DNA of 64,000 bases, from positions 124,001-188,000 of the forward strand of contig NW_026570302.1 in the NCBI RefSeq assembly GCF_019649055.1, read 5' to 3'. The position numbers and the translations under genes were made by a program. Positions within the stretch are counted from its first letter, which is position 1, and every line of letters starts with the position of its first letter. The notes under the pieces are model-generated. The model saw only the letters and a list, made by a program, of their open reading frames with translations, had not been told where the DNA came from and made no database searches. Below, piece by piece: positions 31,133 to 42,869 of the stretch. This DNA is from Paramacrobiotus metropolitanus. Taxonomy: Eukaryota; Tardigrada; Eutardigrada; Parachela; Macrobiotidae.

Positions 31133-31644
31133 TCATTGAAGGCTCATTAGTAAACCGAAACGTACACTAAAAATCTAATTTCACGCTTCTTATTTTTGTA
31201 ACGGCAGCAGCAATATTTTACTGTAATCGCGCACAAAATGATATCCGACGTTTGCCAGTATTCTTCTACAAAGGCACGCTGCTATTATTTGTCCCGACGA
31301 TAGAAATAGTTTTAACTTGACAACTTGTCACACGGCCTTAGACTGCAGACCACATCGCCTCAAAATTTTTCGCAATGCAGTTTAAAAGCAACTGTATAGT
31401 AATAAGTATCACATTCATGATTCAAGTACAAACTCAGCACATACTAAAACAAGATTCACAACAAAAACACGGTTTAAAAATGAGACCTTCTCGTTCCATG
31501 TCAAAAGCAGCTACGACTTAATTATACGACTTTCGTAGAATAATGGCTTCAAATACTCGATACCTACCGTCAGCTTGTGTCATATTAAAGACCAATTAAA
31601 AACAAAAACATTCATTATTAATTTAATTATTCTAATTATTCTAA

Positions 31645-33175
31645 AGATCAGCGACCTGCCGCACTGGCCGCCTCCCAGACGAAACCCATGGTCAACGGGA
31701 ACGAAGTCAGAGGTACGCGGCGCTATATGTCGCCGGAGTTGATCCAGATTGGCAGCGGTTTCAAGGACAAAGTGGGCCGTTTGACGGATATCTGGAGTTT
31801 CGGCTGTACAGTGTTAACCCTGCTCAGTGGTCAGCAGCCGTTTCATTATGCTTACCATGAGCAGCGCAGTTTTTCGGATCCGTTTGATGCAGCACTGCGA
31901 ACGAAGGTTTACAAAACCGTGACAGACCCAGAGAACGATTATCGCAACATTGCAATATTATAGCCTACGTCCTACCCTCCTTTAATAATTCGGCGGTAAC
32001 TAACGGGTAAAACCGCCAGCTAGGAAATTCACTCCGACAACGTTGTCCGGATGCGGAACGCCGAATGCGCACTCCGACTAAACCGTCCGGTCAATACTCT
32101 AGACCCCACCATTTCACAACAACGAAGTGTTCAGAGTACTGGGTAGACAAAATTTATGGTAGGCGCTCTTTGAGATTGATAAGCGGTATATTCGTCCTGA
32201 CGGTTTAGTCGGTTACATGTAGCGCTTTTACACCGTACCATGAAATGCTCCTTCGATGGGGACTGCCAATCCAGCCGGCGACCCTTGCGGCATTTCCAGC
32301 TGATATTTCGAAGAGGGACGCTCGAGTGCATAACTAAATGACGGCGACCATGAGCTTTTCCTATATAACCTAAAATTCCCTCAACACGCTCAACTTTTTT
32401 CAGTTTGCAGATGCATGCAGCCCAACCCAGTCGTATCTTGTTTCCCTATCAGTAATGATGTGCGATGGACTGACCATAAACGTTAAAACGCCGTGGTCAT
32501 TGTTGGATGTTTTCTCCTAGGCGTAAGATGTTGCAGTAATAATTGTTGTCCGTTACGCAAGTACGAAGAACTGTCGATGTGCAAATACATCTCATGTACT
32601 AGCACGCACCAGTAACCGGCAATAATGACCCCGGCAAAAATATCTCCACTGGCAGTTTTTGGTGCCTCCTAAGGCACCATCGCAAAATAGCAGCCTTTGC
32701 TGATATTCTACGATATCAAGGAGCTACATGATAAAACCTCGGTAACTTGCTTCCTCTTCTGCCCATTAGAAGGTGAAGACTCATAGCTGCACTTCTATAC
32801 CCGTGGTTAGTACTGGCTTTGTAAAATATTTTTCAAAATAGCGTTTTATCTCTAAAAATCGCGCGTTCAGAATAACTGATAAAAGTGTTTTTATCCAGTA
32901 TTCGGTAAATCTGCGGCCTCTCCTATCCCTATCAAGTAGCTTAGCAGCCCTAACGCTCTCTTCACTTCCCACTCTTTATTTCGATTCATAATTCTTCCCA
33001 ATCTTTGCAGTCCACTCGCGCAACTTAAGTGACCCCGGGTATGAACATGGAGATGGATGTGAAGGATTTCGAGGCAGTGTGGAATTGGCAAGCCAGTGAT
33101 ACGTTGTTGCGGCAATATTTGATGCTGGAGAACGTCCGACCGGCGTCCGCTCTTTTTCGGCCAGCTATTGGATAA
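31645..33175 (+). pseudogene. Broken group 2 kinase plus peptidase-like gene
   Basis: Two pieces remain. 31645-31963 starts just after the DFG position and reads RGTRRYMSPELIQIGSG, DKVGRLTDIWSFGC, LSGQQPFHYAY, TVTDPENDYRN and then stops. 33041-33175 carries the C-terminal end: MEMDVKDFEAVWNWQASDTL and LENVRPASALFRPAIG, with a family-like stop. The N-lobe, catalytic loop and most of the C39-like domain are missing, and the 1.1 kb between is unrelated. The protein motifs are well preserved, so decay is probably recent and driven by a large deletion or insertion. It abuts the right end of the duplicated block (31625), so the duplication junction may have cut it. Confidence 0.8.
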
Positions 33176-34273
33176 ACCTAAGTAGCGGGTCGACCATCTG
33201 TAGTCAGTCTTAAGATAATTTATGGTCTTTTCCGTTGTTATACTCTGTAAGCTAAAAATTCGACGGACATTTCCTAAAGATATTCGTATCTCTTTAGACA
33301 GGCTTACGTGTAGTGAACCTGTACTTTGTGGAATATTTTGTGGAATCCCTTTCGATTTTGATTAAACAGTTTTGTTAACTTGTTACCGCTCATTGTGTAT
33401 GCTACAGCAGTACAGCGTAATTGTAACCTCACCATCAATCAATCAATAATCAATTATTTGGAGTAGGCAACTGAGTAGCTGACGTACAGCACCACTTCCT
33501 GAGAGCATCTTTGGTTTATCTTGTTGATTTCAAAAAATTAAATGGTGCTATGCGGAGTCAAAAGTGGTGTACAAAAGGTCATGTTAGCCTATTAGGAGCC
33601 AAAGGTAGTAAAAGGTGGTACTAGGAGCCTTTACCTTTACCTATTATTAATTATCAGTTCCCTGAAATTACAGTATCAGTTTATTTATGAGAATGCGGAA
33701 ATGTAGACTTCCATGAACAGCATAAAATAACGCTGAACGTACGTATCGATCGAATATCATTACTATCCCCGCCCCTGCGTGACGCAGTATTGTGAGCACT
33801 GTTTATTAGAATCGGCTTACTGGAGTAGGCTATTGAATTTTCCCAGCTCACACTCACTGGCATGGCGCATTAGCAATTTATCAGATGTAGATAAATTAGC
33901 AATTTGTAATTTTTTTATTTTTATGAACATACACATATAAACAGACGCATAGCCTGAATTAATTTTTAAATCTGTGAAAATTAATTTCTAAATAAAAATA
34001 CAGGTACATGCACGATTGTGTATCATAACGGGCAACGGCATGCTTACAGCTAGACTGCCGACTGGCAGTCATCAGCAAAACTGTGAATTACATTGCATGT
34101 CTTTCTTACAGCTGGTGGATATTGAAATCCGGCTTTTGCGCCACATTTGTCGCACTGGCTCACATCTGAGTATAAACAAAAAATATCTGGATGCGCGGGA
34201 ATAATTTAATCAGTAATAAAGCCAATTTTGAGTAAAGCAACCTGCTGTGCTTAGCGTTTCTGAAAGATCGGGA
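33176..34273. other. Intergenic, no gene seen
   Basis: AT-rich. 33540-33640 has short internal repeats around AAAGGTAGTAAAAGGTGGTA. Nothing coding supported. Confidence 0.45.
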
Positions 34274-34302
34274 AACGATACCTGCTGTCAGCAGGTATCG
34301 TT
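34274..34302. repeat. Perfect 14-bp inverted repeat
   Basis: AACGATACCTGCTG, one base, then CAGCAGGTATCGTT. Could be a hairpin in RNA or a transposon footprint; no other context. Confidence 0.6.
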
Positions 34303-34596
34303 CCCACAAGCTGCATTTGGCACAACGTGTCATAACGAATGAGACGCTCGCCGGTTGCACCCCATGTCCTGTAGGGGGTGTTCCCGGCACTATCCGATAA
34401 AAAACTTTTTCCACCTACTCCTCATTGTATCCTCCTCTTGTGTATCCGTTAGCATTTACACAACAACGTCAGTCTCAGTGCGCTGTCAGTGTACCGTAGT
34501 GAGCAGCCCGTAATTTACGGTTCATCGGTCATTCTTATTAAAATTAAGAAGCTCAGTCCTTAACTTACGCTCTGTCGCTCTAATTAAGAAGCAGCC

Positions 34597-35221
34597 ATGG
34601 CTTCGATATTCGATCGCCAACGGGAATTTTGGGACAACCTTGACGAAGATACTAAGAGGGGGATTTATTTCGCTATTGGACTTGTGGCCTGCATCATCGT
34701 TTTTATAATTGGTTACTGTTGCAGTAAGTGTCACATTTCTGACTACATTTAGTAGAAAGCTCGCGAATATTTTTTCCCGTTGGACGCGTTTTGCGTTTAG
34801 TCGTTGGCTCGGTCGTTGGCTCGTTATAAGGTCATACATAGCATTTCTGGCTGTTTTTAATTATTAACGGAAACAAGCTACGACAAACAGACTTTTTACC
34901 TTATAAAAATCTTTAGGTATTTTCAAGATCTAGTACCTGGTTGGTATCTAGTACCCGGTTGGTGGAAGTAAGTACAATTACTCGTACAGCTAGTTCGATG
35001 CAGGCTAATTCCGGTGGTGTTAGAATTCCTTTGTTCATCTGGTCGATCCAAAGGTTTCAGGTTGTGGTGGAAACAAAATTTTTTCTTTGATAGCGCCACA
35101 ATGCGGAAAACCCAAAAAGCCAGCCAAGGCAGCCATCATCGAGCAACCTCAGAGCAACGACGGTAACGACATCGACGAAAACGACGACGACGACATCGTC
35201 GAAAACGTCACATGGGTTTGA
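34597..35221 (+). CDS. Small single-pass membrane protein, 84 aa
   Basis: Exon 1 34597-34723 (strong Kozak, GCAGCCATGG) and exon 2 35094-35221 join in phase 1 across a GTAAGT to TTTGATAG intron. Residues 1-22 are charged (MASIFDRQREFWDNLDEDTK). Residues about 23-42 form a TM helix (IYFAIGLVACIIVFIIGYCC) and the rest is a Pro/Lys then Asp-rich acidic tail ending ENVTWV. No signal peptide, so a type II or signal-anchor protein is likely. The exons are too short for simple ORF scans, but the joined frame, splice sites and composition agree. No known family recognised. Confidence 0.6.
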
Positions 35222-35928
35222 AAAAACACACACAGTGGAGACACATTCTCAAACGCGGACAACCTTTTCCTAAACCGGCGCAAGCATTACTGTGGATGAA
35301 GCGCACCTTTTTTTCTGATTGTGAGCCTGATCTTTCATTTCCGAGCACCCACCGTCCTCCTCGCAATGTCTGGTACTAAACCAACTTGCCAACTTTTCCC
35401 CGTTCTGCATAGCTTCGTTTTTTTAAAGTGTTTGAGAAATCCCCGCAATGCAACACTGTCTCGACCGCAATGCGTACGCCGATTACCCATTTTAACGCTG
35501 TCATAATACTATGCAATATGTTGCCGGATTCTTAATAATTTGTTAAAAATTCTGTGTAGAGCAATTAAAAATTGCTCCAGTTTGTCATTGATTGTAAAGT
35601 AAATATGCCAGGGTTGACACATCACATACCTGTCATGGTTACAAAATAAATTAAGTCACGAAATAAATTACATTTTGATGTCAGTACGAACAATAAGTAA
35701 TCGTAGGTCGTATTATGTATACTGCAATGATTGCAATCTAGTTGTAGGGTTTTTTTGTACGTTGCAATACCAATGCGAAATACTCTGTACGAGAAAAAAA
35801 TGCTAGTAAATAATAATACATGATGAAAAAGAACGCGAGGCGGTCCATTCCATGTGAGTCTGAAGGCTTCTTCACATAGCGACTCGTAAACACACATGGT
35901 ACTCGTAGTCGAAATCTGTTATATCTCG
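35222..35928. other. Intergenic, no gene assigned
   Basis: A 61-codon plus ORF (35321-35506) and a 91-codon minus ORF (35897-35622) have no motif. Confidence 0.35.
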
Positions 35929-36110
35929 TCACGGATGTCGAAATTGTGGCGTACCATAAGCGGTGTTCCCATATGGAACTACATATTCGTGGACCATTTT
36001 GATTAAAACCGGCAGTTTCCAGTCTCCAGGACTGAAATGGCTGCACTCCGGTCTGCCAATGCATTCTTTCGTGCATCCTTCTAGTATAAATGTATAATCA
36101 AGAACAGGGA
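35929..36110 (-). pseudogene. PAN/apple-like exon fragment
   Basis: The minus frame reads FILEGCTKECIGRPECSHFS, the C...C......C..F pattern typical of PAN/apple domains, then DWKLPVLIKMVHEYVVPYGN and a stop. A second degraded copy is at 42795-42860 (LEKCIEQCTGRPE). There is no flanking exon I can connect. PAN identity rests on one motif, so it is tentative. Confidence 0.35.
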
Positions 36111-36402
36111 GAACATTTAAGGGTGACACTATAGCCACCCCAAACACCCCCCTGTTTTATAGCTACCCCTTTTCCACACCCCGTTAATTATAGGTACCCT
36201 TTTTTCATGAATCAATTTTCTTTTAAGACGACACCCTGTATTTTATAGGCACCCTTTTGACATTTGACAAGTTCTAAGGACTAACGATAAGGTTGTATGG
36301 TACAAGGTAGCCTCGCGCATCCGCGCTCGGCACTTAAGTACTGGATAGTATTGGCTTTGTTTTGGAAAGGTCATTATAAATATATAAAGGCTGGCGTTCG
36401 GA

Positions 36403-36715
36403 GTTTCTGACGTTCTGACAATTTTAATTTTTCACGTTCTGAAGTTCTGATGTTCTGACGTTCTAACGTTCTAATGTTCAGTTACTTTATGACTTTATGA
36501 CGGTTTGACGTTCTGACGTTCTGGTTCTGACGTTCTAACGTCCTCACGTTCTAACGTTCTAACGTTCTGATGTTCTTACTTTATGACGTTCTGACGTTCT
36601 GATGTTTTGACGTTTTAACGTTCTGACGTTGTTTCGTTCGGACGTTCTAACATTCTGACGTTCTGATGTTCTTACTTAATGACTTTTTGACGTTCTGACG
36701 TTCTGACGTTCTGAC
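36403..36715. repeat. 8-bp-unit minisatellite
   Basis: Tandem ACGTTCTG with frequent variants (ACGTTCTA, ATGTTCTG) and occasional interruptions (TTACTTTATGAC). About 310 bp. The variant order suggests a higher-order unit of roughly 110 bp ending in TTACTTTATGAC. Confidence 0.85.
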
Positions 36716-36754
36716 TTCAAAAAAAATCCTAACTCACTTAATTTCAGTACCTAC

Positions 36755-37280
36755 TCGTAAGCCAATATTCATCCGTGCTCATCTTGTTATATGAATACTA
36801 AACATCTCTAGCAGGTCTTTGGGGCCTCATGTTAGACCGCGGTAATCTCCGCTTCTGCTCATCCGATCTTCCTGCTTCAAAATGTTTTGAAAACCTTCCA
36901 GTCTGGCGGGTGATCTAAGACCAGTCGTTGTTTGTTGAATTCAGAACCGCAATCCCAGTGGTCACTCAAAAGCTTGTTACCATGGATGCCATAGGTCTAA
37001 CATGGGCTGGTCTGTTACCACGGTCACAATTATACTCAAACAAGAAACAGCTTTGGCTTCGCCTCTGCGTTTCTCATGGTCCAAAATCGGACCAAACAAA
37101 TGATCAAGCTCGTCTTCAGTTGATATGCAAGCTTCTGAGGAGACTATTAGCCGCTGTGCACGAAACTGCTTCAAACAAAATACTAACTGCTATTGCTTCC
37201 TCGAATACACTGCAACCTATGAATTTTAAACTGATTCATTTACCCAGTCGTAAGCCAATATTCATCCGTGCTCAGCTTGT
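36755..37280. repeat. 33-bp direct repeats flanking 460 bp
   Basis: TCGTAAGCCAATATTCATCC starts both 36755-36787 and 37248-37280, with one mismatch over 33 bp. The enclosed DNA includes an unassigned ORF (36928-37380). This could be a duplication scar or ends of a small element. Confidence 0.5.
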
Positions 37281-37605
37281 AACATACATATTTTACCTAA
37301 AGAGCAAGTATTTATGCATCCGCTATAGTCTCCGTGGTTACAGTCACTATGTTTTAAAGCATTTTATTGCTGTGCAGTGAATACTTTTCGAGTGCTCTTT
37401 ACGTACGTTTCCTATACTTAAGACCTGGTGAAGCCATCTTCTGACCACTGGTTATTAAAAACAAACAAAAATCTAGTGGCACACCTATGGAAAATATGGA
37501 ATTTTTTAAGACCAAGCTGGACTTAAACTGACCACGCGTTATCGAGGAGTTAAACACGGCGCATAAATACGCTTTGGTCGGTAAGATTGTATGAATACAA
37601 GTATT

Positions 37606-37625
37606 GGTGGCGCTAGCGCGCCACC
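37606..37625. repeat. GC-rich hairpin GGTGGCGC-TAGC-GCGCCACC
   Basis: Perfect 8-bp stem in strongly AT-rich DNA, followed by AGCTGTGCTTTAG. Nearly the same hairpin recurs at 38571-38590. Confidence 0.6.
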
Positions 37626-37699
37626 AGCTGTGCTTTAGGTATGGAAACACGAAAGAGATAACGAAGTCCAAATGGTTTTAGACATATTTCAAAGGAATT

Positions 37700-38570
37700 A
37701 AAAGGCGTAAAAATGCGGCGCTCTCAGCTATTACTGCATGTTAAGCTGTTTAGATATTTAGTAACTTCACTAAAATATTTAAACTCCGATATTTAAGTAT
37801 CAAAATACTTAGGTATTTATTACTCAGATATTTAGGTATCAAAATATTTAGATATTTTGATATTCTGAAGCATTAAGGTGACGGCCCCGCTGCGCGGGGA
37901 TTTACAAACGCGGGGATTTGATTTCGAGGGATTTACAAACATTTAAAAACATTTAAACATCTCAACATTTATTACAGATTAGTATTCAGAAATAAAAATA
38001 TGTTCAAATTTTGATTTTTGAACAGTAAGATATTGAGGTTTTTAAATACTTTGAACGCTTGATTTCGAAATTCTGAATCGCAAAACAACTGGAGGTAAAA
38101 TGTGTATTCAGATATATATTTCAATATTTAGATAGGCAGTAAGCTAATGTGATATGTATTCAGATATTGTAGTGTCTGGAAACATGGATTTTAAAACTCT
38201 GGACCGACTAGAAATATTTAAGAATAATCATCAAACAAAAGAGGAGCGTAAAGTATTTAGTGTTTTATACGGTTCGCACTTCGCAGCATTGTTAGCATAT
38301 GTTGCTAAGTTTCAAATCTGTAGGTTCTGATCATTCTAGATGTTTCTAGAAATTTCTAAATACTTAAGAGCTAAAGTACTGAAAATCTGAAAACCTTTTA
38401 AAACGTTTTGGAAGACCAAAGAATTTTTTTCAAAGTGTAGATGTCCCCCCTTGATGGATGTTAGATTTTTTAAAAATATAAAACGTTCAGAAATGTGAAA
38501 CTTGATTTAGGAGATAATTTCCGCAAAAAAAGGACGTAAGAGTATATTAATCTATAATCTACAAGGTAGC
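37700..38570. other. AT-rich degenerate repeat region
   Basis: Many variations on ATATTTAGGTATCAAAATA and ATTTAAACATT. Another GC hairpin (CCCCGCTGCGCGGGG) stands at about 37889. No coding signal. Confidence 0.4.
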
Positions 38571-38590
38571 GGTCGCGCTAGCGCGCGACC
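38571..38590. repeat. GC-rich hairpin GGTCGCGC-TAGC-GCGCGACC
   Basis: Compensatory base changes relative to 37606-37625 keep the stem perfect (G to C on the left, C to G on the right), and the same AGTTGTGTTT context follows. Confidence 0.6.
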
Positions 38591-40394
38591 AGTTGTGTTT
38601 GACGTAATAGAAGTGCTGAAACGTTTTAAACAGTTTTTCCTTCAGAAATGTATGGTTTTTAGAAATTCATGTCTCTTAAAACGTTCAGGAAATGTGCGTT
38701 TTAACATTTTCTGTCTCTGCCTTGGGACATGTGCCTATGTATTGGGAACAGCACCAGCATCGGCTAATTTAGATGAAATTTTCTCTATAACTAGGCCGCC
38801 TATTTTCGCTGTGGGCTGAGGCTGTGTATTCAGCGAAAATTTTAATTTCATAGAAAAATTGTGAATTTTTTATACCGCCATGCTAAATAAAAAATTCCAA
38901 AGCTGCAAGAACTTAAAGTTAATTGCGAAATACCATTCACAACTTTTCCGGAACCTTGCGCACTTCCACTTAGTTTTCCAACTCCATAAAATTTTCGGCG
39001 AGCCCACCTTGAAAAATATTTTTAAATATTTAAAACTGTTTTGAACGTGTACAAATTTACGAAAATATACAGGTAGCACCAGCGACCCCGCTACGCAGAA
39101 CTAGCATTCTCTTTTAATAATAATATTTTAATATTAATAAAAAAGTTGTAAGTTTTTTAGACTTGCGTATACAGTTAGGTTAGATTATACTGAACCATTT
39201 TTGACATTATTTTTCTGCCAGAATTTCGGAGATTATTTCTTTAATTCCAGAGATTATTTCTTTAATTTTTTTGTCAAAAAATTTCTTTCAAACGTGGAAG
39301 CGAAATATAGAGGTATTGGCTCACAGCATAGGAAACTGGAGATGTTTAAGATTTTAGAGTGCCAAAATTCCAGTTCCAAATAAAAAATTCAAAATTAACG
39401 AGTTAGCGGTAAGGCAAAACATTACTTAAATAAATCAACACAAATCAAAGTTTAACAGATTCCTCGGACAAAAATTTTTTTCAGACGTGACCTTTGTTCG
39501 TCCACAAATTTCAATTTAGAAAATTAATAATCTGCAGACTTGTAAGTACGAGATGGGTTGGCTGAAAAAAAAGTTTGACATGCGCGTGCAGACGTGCAAA
39601 GCTCCCAACAAAATTACTGTACGACAGTACGAGTACCGTTAGATCGGTAAAATACGTGCACTAGCTTTAATACAGGAACACGCATGGCTGGCTCCTATTT
39701 TTGCAACTTTTAGAACAAATTTTTGAAGAACGAAGCAGTTGCTAAGGCCTAAGCTGATCATGCGATCCATATCTGTAAGAACCGTAAGTTATTCAAAGGG
39801 AAATTTCTAGAAGCTTTTGGAAAGTACTGCTTAAGTACTGCGAAAACTTCAAAGATTTTCAGATACTGTTTGCAAGACTGAACATTTTTTACAACTGCAA
39901 ATGAATCTCTTCTGACATGTGTCTGAATTTTCAATAAAATTTGGAGCTGGAATGTATGAGTCTGAAATTAGTTTTGGAATTACAAAAGTAAAAAGACGCA
40001 ATAGTGTATAACTCTTAAGATAAAGACAACCGTACAAGTACTACCACACGCTCATTCAGGAAAGATGGAAGAAGCTTCCAGGAAATTGACGGCTAACTGC
40101 AAGATCGGCGAAGAAAAAAACAACGGTACCAAACTATCGGCGCAGAATTTGCTAAAGGCATTAACAAGGTCAAACGGGCAAAGCGAGACGGGAAAAGCCG
40201 TTGCTATTAAGGATTGACGATATCGCAAACATTCGCATCAAAGCCCTTGGTTACAGAACTACAGTAGAAATGCCGGACCAAGTTCAGTAGAAGTACACAA
40301 CGAAATTCTCGTCAGAGATTCATAGGTTTCCAACATTTAAAGCACGTATATCAGCGCATTATATGGGGATGCACGTCATTCATCATATCTTATT
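38591..40394. other. Intergenic, no gene seen
   Basis: AT-rich. 39076-39102 (ACCAGCGACCCCGCTACGC) resembles the GC-rich ends near 37880 and 38571. No supported ORF. Confidence 0.4.
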
Positions 40395-40700
40395 GTACTG
40401 TCAGGACAGGCTAGCATGTCCCGCGACAGGCCGTCGCGGGACATTTGGTTTTACGGATGTCTCGGCTAAGAACGTTCCGTTTTTGTGGCAAATAGCCATA
40501 TGAATGTTTGTTGCCATAAACCGGTCGATAATTTTTCGACTTCGCAAAATCGCGCGACCAAATGTCACATAACCAAACGGCTGCGAAACCAGTTGTCCCA
40601 AAACAAATTAGCCGCTGCGACGAAAAACATGTGGCGAAATGTCCCACGACGAATTGTCCCGCGACCACTTGGGCTGTCACGGAGAAATGGCGGAACTACT
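40395..40700. repeat. Internally repetitive segment with TGTCCCGCGAC palindrome
   Basis: 40417-40443 is an 11-bp perfect stem (TGTCCCGCGAC / GTCGCGGGACA) with a 5-base loop. Related strings (AAATGTCACATAACCAAA, CAGTTGTCCCAAAAC, AATTGTCCCGCGACCACTTG) recur to 40670. It looks like a degenerate repeat family or transposon end; unidentified. Confidence 0.5.
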
Positions 40701-40825
40701 GGCTGGTAAGTGGTGTACGTAGCTGGTGTACTCCGTAGAAAATTTGCAATCGCACAGAATTGGAAAAGACTCTGCCAAACATCAAACAATAAAGTACGAC
40801 AATTTGCTAGAGACATTTTGCGGTG

Positions 40826-40873
40826 TGCCTGGAAAGGCCCACAAAACGTACGCTCTCTGTGGCTTTCCAGGCA
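40826..40873. repeat. Imperfect hairpin, 16-18 bp stem
   Basis: TGCCTGGAAAGGCCCACA pairs with TGTGGCTTTCCAGGCA across a 14-nt loop containing CGTACG. The stem is short for a miRNA precursor. Confidence 0.45.
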
Positions 40874-41665
40874 TAAGCACTACGTTAATTGATTCCAACT
40901 GACCGTCGGTGAGTGATAAGAGTTTTAGCAAGGCTAAAAACGTGTGTGATAAAATAGCAGAACAATCTGCACTCTGCCGCATAATATACACTGTTGCCAA
41001 CATAGTGCACATAGTAAAAACCGCGCTGTCATGTAGCCAGTAAGCAACACGGGCAATATGATTATTAGTTCCTAAAACTGCTAACGACAACATAGTATTA
41101 TTATGTTTAATGCGGTTCATATGTGCAGCTTGCTCAGAAAAGTAGATTTGAATTAAATTTCTACGTAAGTTTAACAATACGGTACTTCTACTTATAGAGA
41201 AAGGAAGAAACTAATGGAGATTAAAAACGGTTGCGTTTTGATAGAACTAAACACAAAATTGCAGTAATCAATACCATTAAAATCTTGCTGGTGTAAATAC
41301 GGTCACGGTTGAAAAATCAAAAATGTACTGAGAACTTCTATACTTTGGTTTGTCCCCTCATGACAATTAACCGTCGTGCCACCGATTGTCTATTGTAAGT
41401 TTGTAACCACATTTATTGCGTCCAGTGACGTCTACTGCAGTTCCTCTGACTCGTTTGAGCGCTAGCGCTTACCAAAAAACGAAGAGCAAATCGGCAGAAT
41501 TTTTATTTTAGTAAATACCTTTAGCTTTACATACTTAAAACATGATTAAGTTGATAATTTTTTAGCAGTAGTGTCTGATTGTAACTATTTCCTTCTACTG
41601 TCAATAATCAACGATACATTGTACATGAAGTGCAATTGTATCCGTAAACCGGTAATTTCTGATTC

Positions 41666-41698
41666 ATAAAACACAGATGTACTGCATCTGTGTTTTAT
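41666..41698. repeat. Perfect 14-bp inverted repeat
   Basis: ATAAAACACAGATG, TACTG, CATCTGTGTTTTAT. Confidence 0.6.
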
Positions 41699-42794
41699 AA
41701 ATACGTTTTTAAATGTCGATAGCAAGCTGACAACCTACGTAATGATGATGCCAGTATCGGTACTGGATCGTCTTCATGATTGTCTGCGAGGATAATATTG
41801 GATACATTTTGATGTTTCTGTGCATATCCCATAAAAAAATCGCAAAGGCAAATTGTACTTTGAATGTAGACTTCTCTCGTGGGATTCCAGATCGCTTAAT
41901 TACCATGTTCTGAGTAGCAACACGCTCATGTCTAAGCTGCAGCTGACTTTAAAACTTCTGGTAGTAGCGACACATTTACACTACATATCTGCTGTGCTCC
42001 TGACGGAGCACTACTACAATTCATTTTGTGCACTGTGTGAGCTCACGTCTGCCTCTACGCGGACTCAATCCCAATTTTGAATCCGCTCTTCTGTACAAAA
42101 AAATTAGCAGATACCCTTCCAGTTCTACATGTGTTCAGATGCGGACCGCACTTGTGTTCAGCTACCTGGAAGGAATATGATCGTAACAATACTGATTTTA
42201 AAGTATGCCGCACTTACTTGTTCTCACTTACCTCACTTGATATTTGCATCTCTACCTTATATAGTCTTCGTTATCCCAAATTTGAAGTTTCATTTAAAGA
42301 ACAGTTTTGAAAACAATACTTCAAGCAACTGCATCGATTATTTGGCTTGAAAATAACGTGAAATACTTGCTCAAAATGTATTAAGAGTTATCAAATTTGA
42401 GATTGCTCAGATTTGTTTCACCTGTTAATTCTTCTCCTAGTGCAGTTTCAACGTTTTCGGGTGGGAGAGTTACTTCGCTGACTACTGGTGAACTTTTGAA
42501 ACCCCCCTGACAAGACTCAATTTTAAATCTGACGTTGTATAACTTTGATTTGGATACAACCGCTTCTCAAAGCAACGGAAAAAGATTCAGTTTGTAGTCC
42601 GAGCAGCGGTTTTTCTTTATGGGTATATGGGATTATTTACGGTCGACTCCAGCCGGCTGACGGCAGCAAGTACAGGGGTCAGGGAGTGCTGAAATGCGTT
42701 ACCGTAATCCCCTCGTAAAGCAAATTTATGAGGGATACTGTACATGAAGCATATGCGAAGCACACATGTTTCTGTCACAGCTACCTTTAGCAAA

Positions 42795-42860
42795 AAACAC
42801 CTTTGCAAAAGCTGCGCTCCGGTCTACCAGTGCACTGTTCGATGCATTTTTCTAGTTTTA
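42795..42860 (-). pseudogene. Degraded second PAN-like exon piece
   Basis: The minus strand reads IKLEKCIEQCTGRPERS, matching FILEGCTKECIGRPECS at 35929-36110 with loss of the third Cys. Confidence 0.3.
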
Positions 42861-42869
42861 TACTTATTA

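Larger units (their letters stand above)
29468..31625. repeat. Left member of a segmental duplication (with 47000-49090)
   Basis: 29510-29900 matches 46015-46330 and 47000-47310 (AATACAATATTTGTCATGAC-type and CTCGCAACACAAAAAA strings). 30022-30598 matches OFD1 exon 4. 30640-31600 matches the first kilobase of OFD1 intron 3 (for example 31200-31300 with 48640-48740). Similarity fades near 31620, just before the kinase relic. Together with the Ig-like genes it defines a duplicated block of over 4 kb. Confidence 0.75.

Noticed and set aside
34016-34204. ORF with LLRHICRTGSHL, faintly like the finger fragment at 22179
   Set aside because: Only one short match and no Cys pair; not enough for a zinc finger call.
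36928-37380. 150-codon plus ORF
   Set aside because: No motif, no splice context, and it overlaps one of the 33-bp direct repeats; coding not supported.
40826-40873. Possible miRNA precursor
   Set aside because: The stem of 16-18 bp is shorter than a usual animal pre-miRNA, and flanking bases do not extend it.
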